From assembly GCA_029265435.1 (NCBI GenBank), contig JAJUJH010000005.1, forward strand, positions 1 through 43,301: DNA of 43,301 nt. Direction: 5' to 3'. The DNA is from Clostridiales bacterium. Lineage in GTDB: Bacteria; Bacillota; Clostridia; Christensenellales; SZUA-584. This document shows positions 30,755 through 39,509 of this stretch, piece after piece. Both the position numbers and the translations under genes were made by a program. The notes beneath the pieces are model-generated. The model did not search any database. It was not told the origin of the DNA and saw nothing but the letters and a program-made list of their open reading frames with translations. The first letter of the stretch is position 1. Each line of letters opens with the position of its first letter.

Positions 30755-32242
30755 GTGATGGCGGGCTATATTTTGGCGCTGGATCAGGGAACCACCAGCT
30801 CGCGCGCGATTCTGTTCGATCGGGATCAGAATATCGTCGGAATGGCGCAAAAAGAGTTTACTCAGTATTATCCCAAACAGGGCTGGGTTGAGCATGACCC
30901 GATGGAAATCTACTCGTCCCAATACGCCGTGATGATGGAGGTCATCACAAAGAGCGGCGTCGATATCAAAGACATTGCCGCCATTGGTATCGCGAACCAG
31001 CGTGAAACGACGGTCGTTTGGGATAAGCTTACCGGAAAGCCTGTTTATAACGCCATTGTTTGGCAATGCCGGAGGACCGCCGGGCTGACCGACGCGCTGA
31101 AGGCCAAAGGGCTTGGCGATCATATCAGAGAAGCTACGGGGCTTGTGCCCGACGCCTATTTTTCGGGCACGAAAATCAAATGGATACTCGATCATGTGGA
31201 CGGTGTGCGCAAGCGCGCCGAAAAGGGCGAGGTATTGTTCGGAACGGTAGACAGCTGGCTTGTATGGAAGCTCACAAACGGCGAACGGCATGTGACGGAT
31301 TATACCAACGCGTCACGGACGATGATCTATAATATCAAAACGCTTGACTGGGACGAAACCCTGCTGCGTGAGATGGATATTCCGCGGGGGATGCTGCCCG
31401 AAGTGAGAAGCTGCAGCGAGATTTACGGCTATGCCGCCATACAGGGCGTTCGGGTGCCGATCGCGGGCATAGCGGGCGATCAGCAGGCCGCGCTGTTCGG
31501 GCAGGCTTGCTTTAAAAGCGGAGAAGCCAAAAACACTTACGGTACGGGGTGCTTCCTGCTCATGAATACGGGGGAAACGCCGGTGACCAGCCGGAACGGA
31601 CTGCTTACTACGATCGCCGCCGGCTATCACGGCAAGGTGCAGTACGCGCTGGAAGGAAGCGTGTTTGCGGGCGGCGCTGTGATACAATGGCTGCGCGACG
31701 AGATGCGGTTGATTGAGGAAAGCCGCGACGCGGAATATTATGCGCAAAAGGTTTCCGATACGGGCGGGGTATATCTTGTGCCCGCCTTTACCGGCCTTGG
31801 CGCGCCGTATTGGGACATGTACGCACGCGGCTGCCTGATCGGCATCACACGGGGCACGCGGCGTGAGCATATCATCCGCGCGGCGCAGGAGTCCATCGCG
31901 TACCAAAGCCTTGAGCTTGTGGAAGCAATGGAAAAAGACAGCGGCATTACGCTCGGTTCGCTCAATGCGGACGGCGGTGCGAGCCGCGACGGGTTTCTGA
32001 TGCAGTTCCAGGCGGATATTCTCAACAAGCCCGTCAGACGTCCGAAGATACGGGAGACGACCGCTCTGGGCGCCGCTTTTCTTGCGGGGCTCGCGGTCGG
32101 GATTTGGAAGGATACCGAAGCGATCAAAGAGAGCCGGGAGGACGATATCTGCTTTGTTCCGAATATGGACGGCGAAAGGCGTGAAAAGCTTATCGGCGGA
32201 TGGCGCAAAGCGGTGGAGCGAAGCCTTGGCTGGGAGCGCTGA
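30755..32242 (+). CDS. glpK: Glycerol kinase
   Basis: [80 protein letters not shown]; start GTG 30755 or ATG 30758. Confidence 0.96.
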   Translation: MMAGYILALDQGTTSSRAILFDRDQNIVGMAQKEFTQYYPKQGWVEHDPMEIYSSQYAVMMEVITKSGVDIKDIAAIGIANQRETTVVWDKLTGKPVYNAIVWQCRRTAGLTDALKAKGLGDHIREATGLVPDAYFSGTKIKWILDHVDGVRKRAEKGEVLFGTVDSWLVWKLTNGERHVTDYTNASRTMIYNIKTLDWDETLLREMDIPRGMLPEVRSCSEIYGYAAIQGVRVPIAGIAGDQQAALFGQACFKSGEAKNTYGTGCFLLMNTGETPVTSRNGLLTTIAAGYHGKVQYALEGSVFAGGAVIQWLRDEMRLIEESRDAEYYAQKVSDTGGVYLVPAFTGLGAPYWDMYARGCLIGITRGTRREHIIRAAQESIAYQSLELVEAMEKDSGITLGSLNADGGASRDGFLMQFQADILNKPVRRPKIRETTALGAAFLAGLAVGIWKDTEAIKESREDDICFVPNMDGERREKLIGGWRKAVERSLGWER

Positions 32243-32278
32243 ATCAAACTTTTCATATGATATGGCAAAAGAAGATGA

Positions 32279-32430
32279 TCAGCTTGTCGAAAAACCTTCG
32301 GTTTTACGACAGTTTTCCGGTTTTGCTTGTTCCTCGCAAGCTCGAAACGGCGCAAAACCGCAAGGTGCGGCTGCGCGGGCAAAGCCCGTCTTGCCCACAT
32401 ATTATAATTTTAGCTTTATTGACAGTCTGA
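32279..32430 (+). repeat. MITE-like repeat, copy A (152 bp)
   Basis: Starts TCAGCTTGTCGAAA and ends TTTATTGACAGTCTGA; homologous to the reverse complement of 33946-34080. Confidence 0.85.
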
Positions 32431-32496
32431 TGATGTTGATTTGCCGCCGCGTTATTGCTAGTATAATCGAAAAAGGTTTGAAAGGTCATAACACTC

Positions 32497-33555
32497 ATGA
32501 AAAACCATATCTACACGGACATTATGAATGCGCTCCGCGCCGGCAAATGCGCGGTGCTTCAGCAGAGGCTGCCTCAGGATGAAGGCGATACCGCCTCTAT
32601 CATCAAGAATTTGATGGATCCGGAAGACGCCCATGCCATAAGCGCCATTCAGATCGGTGCGCCTGTGCTGAATACCGAGAACGGCGCCGCAACCGTTTTG
32701 GAGCCGTTTTTTCCAGAACAGCGGCTTATTGTGCTGGGCGGCGGGCACGTCGCGCTGCCCGTTGTGGATTTTGCGTCAAAAACGGGGTTTTCCGTGGTGG
32801 TTGCCGATGACAGGCCGAGCTTTGCGAACCCGATGCGTTTTCCGTCTGCCGACGGCGTGATATGCGAGAGCTTTGAAAAGGTATTCGACAGGCTCAATGT
32901 CACATCGTCCGACTATGTGGTCATCATCACGCGCGGCCACCGGTACGACATGCTTTGCCTTGAGAAGGTGCTTCAGGGCCCGGAGCCGTTTTATGTGGGC
33001 ATGATCGGTTCACGATCGCGCGTCGCCGCGGTCAAAAACGCGCTGATTGAAATGGGGTATGATGCGGCGCGCGTCGAACGCACGCATACTCCCATCGGGC
33101 TCAAGATCGGCGCGCTTACTCCCGCGGAGATCGCCATATCCATATTGGCGGAGATGATTTCCTGCAAGCGCCTCGGCGGAGGAAGCGGCGCCACGAACCG
33201 TTCGGATATGGACATGAACGTGCTGCGCGTGCTGGCCGAGGAAACGGGAGAGCCAAAGGCCGTCGTCACCGTGTTGTCCGCCAGGGGCTCCGTACCGCGC
33301 GGTCCGGGCGCTAAAATGCTCGTGTATCCCGACCGCCGCATTATCGGCAGCATCGGCGGCGGCTGCTGCGAATCCGCTGTCATCGACATCGCGTGCCGGA
33401 TGATCGGCACGGGCCGGTACCGCCTGCACACCGTCAATCTGACCGCAGATATCACCGAGGAGGAAGGCATGGCCTGCGGCGGCATGCTGCAGGTGCTGAT
33501 CGAGGATTTCCAGCCGGAATTTTCGGCTGCTCAGGAAATCACGAACAAAGGATGA
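32497..33555 (+). CDS. XdhC/CoxI family protein (Rossmann domain first, CoxI-type domain at C-terminus)
   Basis: RLIVLGGGHVALPVVDFASKTGFSVVVADDRPSFANPMRFP; YVGMIGSRSRVAAVKNALIEMG; then TVLSARGSVPRGPGAKMLVYPDRRIIGSIGGGCCES. Confidence 0.9.
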   Translation: MKNHIYTDIMNALRAGKCAVLQQRLPQDEGDTASIIKNLMDPEDAHAISAIQIGAPVLNTENGAATVLEPFFPEQRLIVLGGGHVALPVVDFASKTGFSVVVADDRPSFANPMRFPSADGVICESFEKVFDRLNVTSSDYVVIITRGHRYDMLCLEKVLQGPEPFYVGMIGSRSRVAAVKNALIEMGYDAARVERTHTPIGLKIGALTPAEIAISILAEMISCKRLGGGSGATNRSDMDMNVLRVLAEETGEPKAVVTVLSARGSVPRGPGAKMLVYPDRRIIGSIGGGCCESAVIDIACRMIGTGRYRLHTVNLTADITEEEGMACGGMLQVLIEDFQPEFSAAQEITNKG

Positions 33556-33560
33556 TCACG

Positions 33561-33920
33561 ATGGATAAAGCAGAAAGGGAAAAAATCCGGCACATTATTG
33601 ACAAAAGAAATGCCGCGCATACTGAACTTAGCCAAAAATCGGATGTATATCGCGCGTTTCTCGGCATGGAAGAAGCCGCTTTTTTAGACGGAGCTCTGAC
33701 AAAGCTTGAAAAGGAGCTGATTGCCGTGGGCATATCCGTCGTAATCAACTGTGAATCGTGTATGGAGTGGCATATTCATCAGGCGGTTTTAAACGGCGCA
33801 AGCGAAAAGCAGGTGATGGAAGCCATCGGCGTGGGTATCGAAATGGGCGGCGGCCCCGCGACGGTATCCGCAAGGTTTGCAATGAGTGCGCTTGAATATC
33901 ATCTGGATACCGGCATATAA
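33561..33920 (+). CDS. Carboxymuconolactone decarboxylase / AhpD-like protein
   Basis: LTKLEKELIAVGISVVINCESCMEWHIHQAVLNGASEKQVMEAIGVGIEMGGGPA, CxxC...H motif; alternative start 33552. Confidence 0.85.
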   Translation: MDKAEREKIRHIIDKRNAAHTELSQKSDVYRAFLGMEEAAFLDGALTKLEKELIAVGISVVINCESCMEWHIHQAVLNGASEKQVMEAIGVGIEMGGGPATVSARFAMSALEYHLDTGI

Positions 33921-33925
33921 ACAAA

Positions 33926-33945
33926 AGCGGCCCGTTTCGGCCGCC
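33926..33945 (+). terminator. GC-rich hairpin after the AhpD-like gene
   Basis: aGCGGCC-cgtttc-GGCCGCc; lacks a clear U tract. Confidence 0.5.
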
Positions 33946-34080
33946 TCAGACTGTCAATAAATCTAGAAAAATCATTTGTGGGAAAAAGGGCTTTGCCCGC
34001 GCCGCCCGCACCTTGCGGTTTTGCGCCGTATTGAGAGGTACAAGCAAAGCCGGAAAACCGAAGGTCTTTCGACAAGCTGA
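33946..34080 (-). repeat. MITE-like repeat, copy B (135 bp, inverted relative to copy A)
   Basis: TCAGACTGTCAATAAA...TTTCGACAAGCTGA; internal GGGCTTTGCCCGCGC and CACCTTGCGGTTTTGCGCCGT match the reverse complement of copy A. Confidence 0.85.
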
Positions 34081-34113
34081 AGCGGCCCGTTCCGGCTGCC
34101 TATGTACCCGCAT

Positions 34114-34329
34114 CTAACAGCAATTGCTGATGCAGAATGTCACGGCTTCAATGTCTCTCAAGCGGCAGATAGTTACGCATCCGCGGCAGACGATCTTGCA
34201 GGCGTCGTCGGAAACCCCCGTTAAAAGTCCCTTGAAGCTGCCTCCCGATGTGGTCACGCACACACATTCGTCGATATTATCCTCAAGCTCGCTTAAAATG
34301 CTGTCGCGATGGTCGCAATCATATGACAT
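34114..34329 (-). CDS. Small cysteine-rich protein (71 aa, 10 Cys), possible Sm/SH3-like barrel
   Basis: MSYDCDHRDSILSELEDNIDECVCVTTSGGSFKGLLTGVSDDACKIVCRGCVTICRLRDIEAVTFCISNCC; preceded by RBS-like aaagggag on the minus strand. Confidence 0.7.
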   Translation of the reverse strand: MSYDCDHRDSILSELEDNIDECVCVTTSGGSFKGLLTGVSDDACKIVCRGCVTICRLRDIEAVTFCISNCC

Positions 34330-34409
34330 GGCTTTCGCTCCCTTTCATTCGATGTTAGCTGATACCATATTATTCAACACACCGTTTTTTGTGACAGCCT
34401 TTCTTCAAG

Positions 34410-35108
34410 CTAAAAATCGACGAGGCCGTATTCGTTAAGCCGCTTGTCGCAAATCTTTCGCTGCGGGAAGTACGATTCGAGCGCCTTGTAAAACGCGCTT
34501 GAATGGTTTGGCGAATCCAAATGGCACAATTCATGCATAATCACATAGTCGATCAGTTCCGTTTCACAGCGAAGCAGATGCACCGACAGGCTCAGATTAA
34601 GCCGCTTCGTGTTGATGCTGCCCCATCGCGTGAGCATGTTTCTCACCGAAAGGCTGATCGCCGCGTTTGAATGGAAAACCTTTTGCATGGCGGCAAGCCG
34701 GGTTAAGAACACGTCCTTTGCCGTGCGCGTCATAAACCGCGCAAACGCCGTTTTGACGTTTGTTTCGGGCGGAACGCAGAGCACCAGCTCGCCGCCGTCT
34801 ATGCCTGCCCATGCTTTTTTGTCGCGCACCACGCGCAATGTCATCCGCCGCCCCAGTATCATCAGGCTGTCGCCGCTGGCATACGAAGCCGGATAACAGC
34901 GGCTGCGTTTCTGCTCCACCGCATGAAGCCGTTCTTTGATGAACCGCTCGTTCTGCGCCACAAACGCGATGATGCGGTTTTCCGGAAGATGATGGGGAGC
35001 CGATACGCAGACGCGCTTATCGCCCGACACGCGAATGCGCATATTCTTCATATTCTTCCGACGGATCGTGAACTCGATCCCGCTCAGCTCGGTCTCTTTT
35101 TTCTTCAT
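34410..35108 (-). CDS. YgjP/DUF45-type metallopeptidase
   Basis: DYVIMHELCHLDSPNHSSAFYKALESYFP (HExxH-type HELCH); start MKKKETEL chosen inside ORF 35123. Confidence 0.88.
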   Translation of the reverse strand: MKKKETELSGIEFTIRRKNMKNMRIRVSGDKRVCVSAPHHLPENRIIAFVAQNERFIKERLHAVEQKRSRCYPASYASGDSLMILGRRMTLRVVRDKKAWAGIDGGELVLCVPPETNVKTAFARFMTRTAKDVFLTRLAAMQKVFHSNAAISLSVRNMLTRWGSINTKRLNLSLSVHLLRCETELIDYVIMHELCHLDSPNHSSAFYKALESYFPQRKICDKRLNEYGLVDF

Positions 35109-35244
35109 AGCCCTATCATACACAAAAACGGCCGTTTTGTCCTGTGCAGACGCAAAATGAACCGAACGATTTTATGCAATTTTTTCAGGCTATGTTTTTT
35201 TGATGGGCGCAAATAATAAGCTTACTTCACTGCGAGGAACAACG

Positions 35245-36510
35245 ATGACAAGCACGACGCAATCCGGCAAACAGCTGATAATTACCGGCGGCAGTCCGCT
35301 TAACGGGCGGTGCGGCGTCAGCACATCCAAAAACGCCATACTGCCCATTCTTGCGGCATCGCTGCTCACGTCGGAGCCCGTGACCATACACAAGGTCCCG
35401 GCCATCAGCGACGTCAAAAACATGTTTACGTTGCTGCGCGCATTCGGCGCCCGTATCAGCATTGCCGGCGACGACGTCACAATCACGACAAAATCCATCA
35501 AAACGACGTCGCCCGCCGCCAATATCATGGAGAAGCTGCGGGCCTCCATACTTTTCATGGGGCCTATGCTTGCGCGAGAAGGCAGCGTGACGCTGCCTCT
35601 CCCGGGGGGATGCCGTATCGGCGCGCGACCAATCGACATCCACATTCAGGGGTTTCGGGCGCTTGGGGCGAAATCCGTCACCGTCAACGGGCATGTGCAC
35701 GCATGGGGCCGCCCTCTCCACGGGGCGGATATCCTTTTGCGGTTTCCTTCCGTCGGCGCGACGGAAAACCTGATCATGGCGGCGTCGCTGGCCGTGGGCG
35801 ATACCGTGATCCGCGGCGCGGCTTTCGAGCCCGAGGTGACGGATCTGATACGATTTTTGAATACGATGGGTGCGCGGATTGAGACGGCATCAGACCGTAT
35901 TATGATTCGCGGCGTGAAGGCGCTGTCCGGCACGGAATACACGCCGATAGCCGACCGCATTGAAGCCGGTACGCTGATGCTGGCCGCCGCCGTCACAGGC
36001 GGCGAGGTGGACTTGCTGCGCGCCGATGCCGGGCATTTAAAGCCTGTCTGCGACAAGCTGATTGAAGCGGGCGCGGAGATCTTTCCGTACGAAAACGGCA
36101 TCAGAATCCGTGGACGCGGCGTCCGTCCTTTAAACATCGTTTCATCGCCGTTTCCCGGGTTTCCGACGGACATGCAGGCGCCCTTTATGGCGGCCTGCTG
36201 CTTTGCGAAAGGACGTAGCACGATTGATGAAACGGTGTTTGAAAACCGTTTTCTTCATGTGGATGAGCTCAGAAAAATGGGCGCGGATATCACGGTGAAC
36301 GGCCGCACGGCATATGTCAACGGAACCGGCCGCCTGCACGGCGCAGAGGTTTCCGCGACGGATCTTCGCGCGGGAGCGGCGCTATGCATCGCAGGGCTGC
36401 TTGCGCAGGGCGAAACCGTCATTTCAAACATCTATCACATCGACCGCGGTTATGAAAATTTAGAAGCCAAGCTTTTATGTCTAGGCGCGCGCATTGTTCG
36501 TCTGTCATAA
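35245..36510 (+). CDS. murA: UDP-N-acetylglucosamine 1-carboxyvinyltransferase
   Basis: STSKNAILPILAASLLTSEPV; LPLPGGCRIGARPIDIHIQGFRALGA (active-site Cys loop); FPGFPTDMQAPFMA; HIDRGYENLEAKL. Confidence 0.93.
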   Translation: MTSTTQSGKQLIITGGSPLNGRCGVSTSKNAILPILAASLLTSEPVTIHKVPAISDVKNMFTLLRAFGARISIAGDDVTITTKSIKTTSPAANIMEKLRASILFMGPMLAREGSVTLPLPGGCRIGARPIDIHIQGFRALGAKSVTVNGHVHAWGRPLHGADILLRFPSVGATENLIMAASLAVGDTVIRGAAFEPEVTDLIRFLNTMGARIETASDRIMIRGVKALSGTEYTPIADRIEAGTLMLAAAVTGGEVDLLRADAGHLKPVCDKLIEAGAEIFPYENGIRIRGRGVRPLNIVSSPFPGFPTDMQAPFMAACCFAKGRSTIDETVFENRFLHVDELRKMGADITVNGRTAYVNGTGRLHGAEVSATDLRAGAALCIAGLLAQGETVISNIYHIDRGYENLEAKLLCLGARIVRLS

Positions 36511-36575
36511 ACCCGAAGCCTTCGCATACACTGCTTTATGGAACGCCACACCGTATTGATAAAGGAGTTTTTGAT

Positions 36576-37568
36576 TTGTGGAGGAAAACGCGCGGTTTGA
36601 GCCGCGAAAGCGCATGCATCATCGCAATCGTTGTATTCATCCTTTTGGCTGTCGTCCTGCCCGCCGTTTCCGTTAAAAAAAACGCCGCGCCCGCCGAAAA
36701 CGACCCGATGCCGGAAATCGAATTCAGCATTTCAAAACTACCCGAATCCGGCGATATCACCGTCTGGGTTGACGGAAATTATAAGAAAATGCCCATGGAA
36801 GAATATCTTGTGGGCGTTGTGGCGGCGGAAATGCCCGCCTCATATGAAATGGAGGCGCTTAAGGCACAGGCCGTCGCCGCACGCACCTATACGCAGTATA
36901 AAAGGGATCACGGCGGATGCTCCGCACATCCCGGCGCGGATATATGCGGCGACAGCAATCATTGCCAGGCGTATATGACGCCTCAGGAAATGGCCGATGA
37001 ATGGGGAAGCGACGCCGCGAAGTATACACAGAAAATTGTGGACGCCGTCAACGAAACGCGCGGTCAAATGATCTATTACGACGGCGAAGAAATACAGGTG
37101 TTTTTCTGCGCTTCGGCGGGCGGACGCACCGAAAACAGCGAAAACGTGTACGGCAAAGCGCTGCCCTATCTTGTGAGCGTCAGCAGCGAGGGAGAGGAAA
37201 CGTCGTCGCACTATTACGGCGAAGTGACCGTCAGCCGTGAGACGTTTATCAAAAAAATGAAGGCTTTCTCACCGGGCATCAAGTTTGATTCGTCTCAGAT
37301 CATCGGCAAAATCACCCGTTTTGAAAGCGGTCGCGTGGAGAGCATCGAAATCGGAAACGAGACGTTTACGGGCCGCGAGGTGCGCGAGATATTCGGTCTC
37401 AATTCCGCGAATTTCACCGTCAAGGCAGACGATTCGATCACCTTTTCCACGATCGGCTTCGGGCACGGCGTGGGCATGAGCCAAACCGGCGCCAACGCGA
37501 TGGCCAAAAAAGGTGCGGATTATATCGAGATTCTGACCCACTATTTCACGGGCGTCACGGTGAAATAA
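36576..37568 (+). CDS. spoIID: Stage II sporulation protein D (putative TTG start)
   Basis: MPMEEYLVGVVAAEMPASYEMEALKAQAVAARTYTQYK; CASAGGRTENSENVYGKALPYLVSVSS; GFGHGVGMSQTGANAMAKKGADYIEIL; RBS aaaggag 8 nt before TTG. Confidence 0.92.
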   Translation: MWRKTRGLSRESACIIAIVVFILLAVVLPAVSVKKNAAPAENDPMPEIEFSISKLPESGDITVWVDGNYKKMPMEEYLVGVVAAEMPASYEMEALKAQAVAARTYTQYKRDHGGCSAHPGADICGDSNHCQAYMTPQEMADEWGSDAAKYTQKIVDAVNETRGQMIYYDGEEIQVFFCASAGGRTENSENVYGKALPYLVSVSSEGEETSSHYYGEVTVSRETFIKKMKAFSPGIKFDSSQIIGKITRFESGRVESIEIGNETFTGREVREIFGLNSANFTVKADDSITFSTIGFGHGVGMSQTGANAMAKKGADYIEILTHYFTGVTVK

Positions 37569-37596
37569 ACCGTATGTTCATTGCAGCCCCTCAGCA

Positions 37597-37631
37597 ACGG
37601 CGCGGCATTTTTTAAGGCGCCGTATTTTTTT
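37597..37631 (+). terminator. Terminator after spoIID
   Basis: ACGGCGC-ggcattttttaag-GCGCCGT-ATTTTTTT. Confidence 0.8.
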
Positions 37632-37672
37632 GCGCAATTATGGGAATGATGTAAGCGTGGAGGTGTGAAACA

Positions 37673-38404
37673 ATGAATTTTAAAAGCATCAAAGAGAAGG
37701 TTTCCAGCAAAATCAACAAGCAATCCGTCAAGACCTTTTTTCAGAAACAGGGGCTTTACATCCTGATATTTTTATGTGTGGCGGCTGCGGGCATAACGGC
37801 GCTTGTGGCGTGGCCTCGTCCGCAAGAAGCCGCTCCCGAAGACTCGGGAACCGATGTGTCATTGATCGATGTGCCGAATCTTGAGCAGGAAATGGCGGCC
37901 GCAAGCCAGTCGCCGACGCCGTCCGTATCACCCAGCCCAAGCCCGACGGCAACGCCGACGGCTTCGCCGAAACCGACGGCGCACAGCGGCTCCAACGGCA
38001 GCGGCTCAATATCGCTTAAAAAACCGGTGGAGGGAAAAATCATCAACTCATTTTCCGGTGATGAGCTTGTTTACTTTGCGTCGCTTGATATGTGGGCCAC
38101 CCATAACGGCGTGGATATTCAGGCCGAAAAAGACGCGCCCGTTTCTGCGGCGTTATCCGGCACCGTAAAAGATGTTTATGCGGATGAATCGAACGGCGGC
38201 GTTGTGGTCATTGAACATTCCGATAAAGCCGTCACCTTATACGCGGGGCTGTCGGAGATGAGTGTCAACAAGGACGATAAGGTCAACGCGGGCCAGCAGA
38301 TCGGCAAAATCGGCGAAATGCCAAAAGAACTGGATCTTTCATACCATCTGCACTTTGAATATATGGTAAACGGCGAATACAAAGACCCTGCGAAATACTT
38401 CTAG
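37673..38404 (+). CDS. spoIIQ: M23/LytM peptidase-domain membrane protein, SpoIIQ-like
   Basis: N-terminal TM, SPSPTATPT linker, LytM motifs HNGVDIQ and YHLHFEY; directly after spoIID. Confidence 0.82.
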   Translation: MNFKSIKEKVSSKINKQSVKTFFQKQGLYILIFLCVAAAGITALVAWPRPQEAAPEDSGTDVSLIDVPNLEQEMAAASQSPTPSVSPSPSPTATPTASPKPTAHSGSNGSGSISLKKPVEGKIINSFSGDELVYFASLDMWATHNGVDIQAEKDAPVSAALSGTVKDVYADESNGGVVVIEHSDKAVTLYAGLSEMSVNKDDKVNAGQQIGKIGEMPKELDLSYHLHFEYMVNGEYKDPAKYF

Positions 38405-38417
38405 CCGAGAGGAACCC

Positions 38418-38451
38418 CATGCTCCGTTTGTATTGAACGGGGCATTTTTTA
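38418..38451 (+). terminator. Terminator after the spoIIQ-like gene
   Basis: ATGCTCCGTT-tgtattg-AACGGGGCAT-TTTTT. Confidence 0.8.
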
Positions 38452-38525
38452 TTGCGCTTATCGATTGTTGTCTCATGATCTGTTCTTTTATGTTATAATG
38501 GGGGAGTTGTTGTTGGAGGTGTTTT

Positions 38526-39500
38526 ATGAAGAGACTTGTCGCATTTTTGCTTATCATTTTGCTTTTTTTGTTGCTGGCCGCAGCGTGCCAAAGCACGGCG
38601 AAAATTGAGGTGACCGTCCGGCCGGCAGCCGAGCCGACGCCTTCGCCGAGCCCGATACCGACTTCGTCTCCCACACCGAACCCGACACCGACTCCGTCTC
38701 CCACGCCGGACCCATACTTTTCCGCCGAAGAGGAGGTCACATCGGATGCGGAGGCGGGCCGCTGGCTTTACCGTTCTCCTTCGCTGTATGTGGATGTGAG
38801 CCGCGTACACGACGAAGAGAACTCCGTCACTTATTTCGCCGCGGAGATCCGTTTGAAAGAAGGCGAAACGGAACGCGGCGGCATGTCTAAGCCCGGAAAT
38901 ATCAGCGCCAAAAACGTGCCGCTGTACGAAATTGCGCAAGCCTACAACGCAGTGATCGCGGTCAACGGCGATTTCATGAAGGACAACACGTCCGACCCGA
39001 AGGGCGTGATCATCCGCGACGGAATCGTGGCGCTGGACGACGACAAAGAAGACACGCTCGCGTTTATGCCGGACGGCACGATGAAGATATTCGAAAAGGG
39101 TGAAACCTCAGCCGACGAGCTGCTCGCGGCGGGCGTCAAGAATTCGTTCTCCTTCGGCCCGACGCTCATCAAAGACGGCGTCATTCAGGACGGCCTCGAC
39201 AAGCACCGCCTCAGAAGCAAAAACCCGCGGACAGCCGTCGGCATGATTGAGCCGTATCACTTTCTGCTTGTCGTTGTAGACGGACGGCAGGGGAGCTACA
39301 GCAAAGGCATGACGCTGACGGAGCTGGCGGAACTGTTTTCGTCGTATCACTGCGAGGTCGCATTCAACTTTGACGGCGGCGCATCGGCGGCCATGTGCTT
39401 CATGGGGCAGAACATCAGCAAATATGCCGGTTCCTATACCGGGCAGCGCGATGTGCCCGACGCACTGATGTTCGGCGAAAGCGAGCTCGTCGGCAAGTGA
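38526..39500 (+). CDS. Phosphodiester glycosidase (NAGPA) domain lipoprotein
   Basis: Lipoprotein-like signal LLLAAAC; TPSPTP linker; AVIAVNGDFM; RTAVGMIEPYHFLLVVVDGRQGSYSKGMTLTELAELF; AFNFDGGASAAM. Confidence 0.88.
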   Translation: MKRLVAFLLIILLFLLLAAACQSTAKIEVTVRPAAEPTPSPSPIPTSSPTPNPTPTPSPTPDPYFSAEEEVTSDAEAGRWLYRSPSLYVDVSRVHDEENSVTYFAAEIRLKEGETERGGMSKPGNISAKNVPLYEIAQAYNAVIAVNGDFMKDNTSDPKGVIIRDGIVALDDDKEDTLAFMPDGTMKIFEKGETSADELLAAGVKNSFSFGPTLIKDGVIQDGLDKHRLRSKNPRTAVGMIEPYHFLLVVVDGRQGSYSKGMTLTELAELFSSYHCEVAFNFDGGASAAMCFMGQNISKYAGSYTGQRDVPDALMFGESELVGK

Positions 39501-39509
39501 AAAACGCAA

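Noticed and set aside
30161-31291. 376-aa minus-strand ORF opposite ade/glpK
   Set aside because: Spans the intergenic region of two co-directional known genes; no domain recognised.
32082-32582. 166-aa plus-strand ORF running through repeat copy A
   Set aside because: Its reading frame mixes the glpK 3' end out of frame with the repeat; not a plausible protein.
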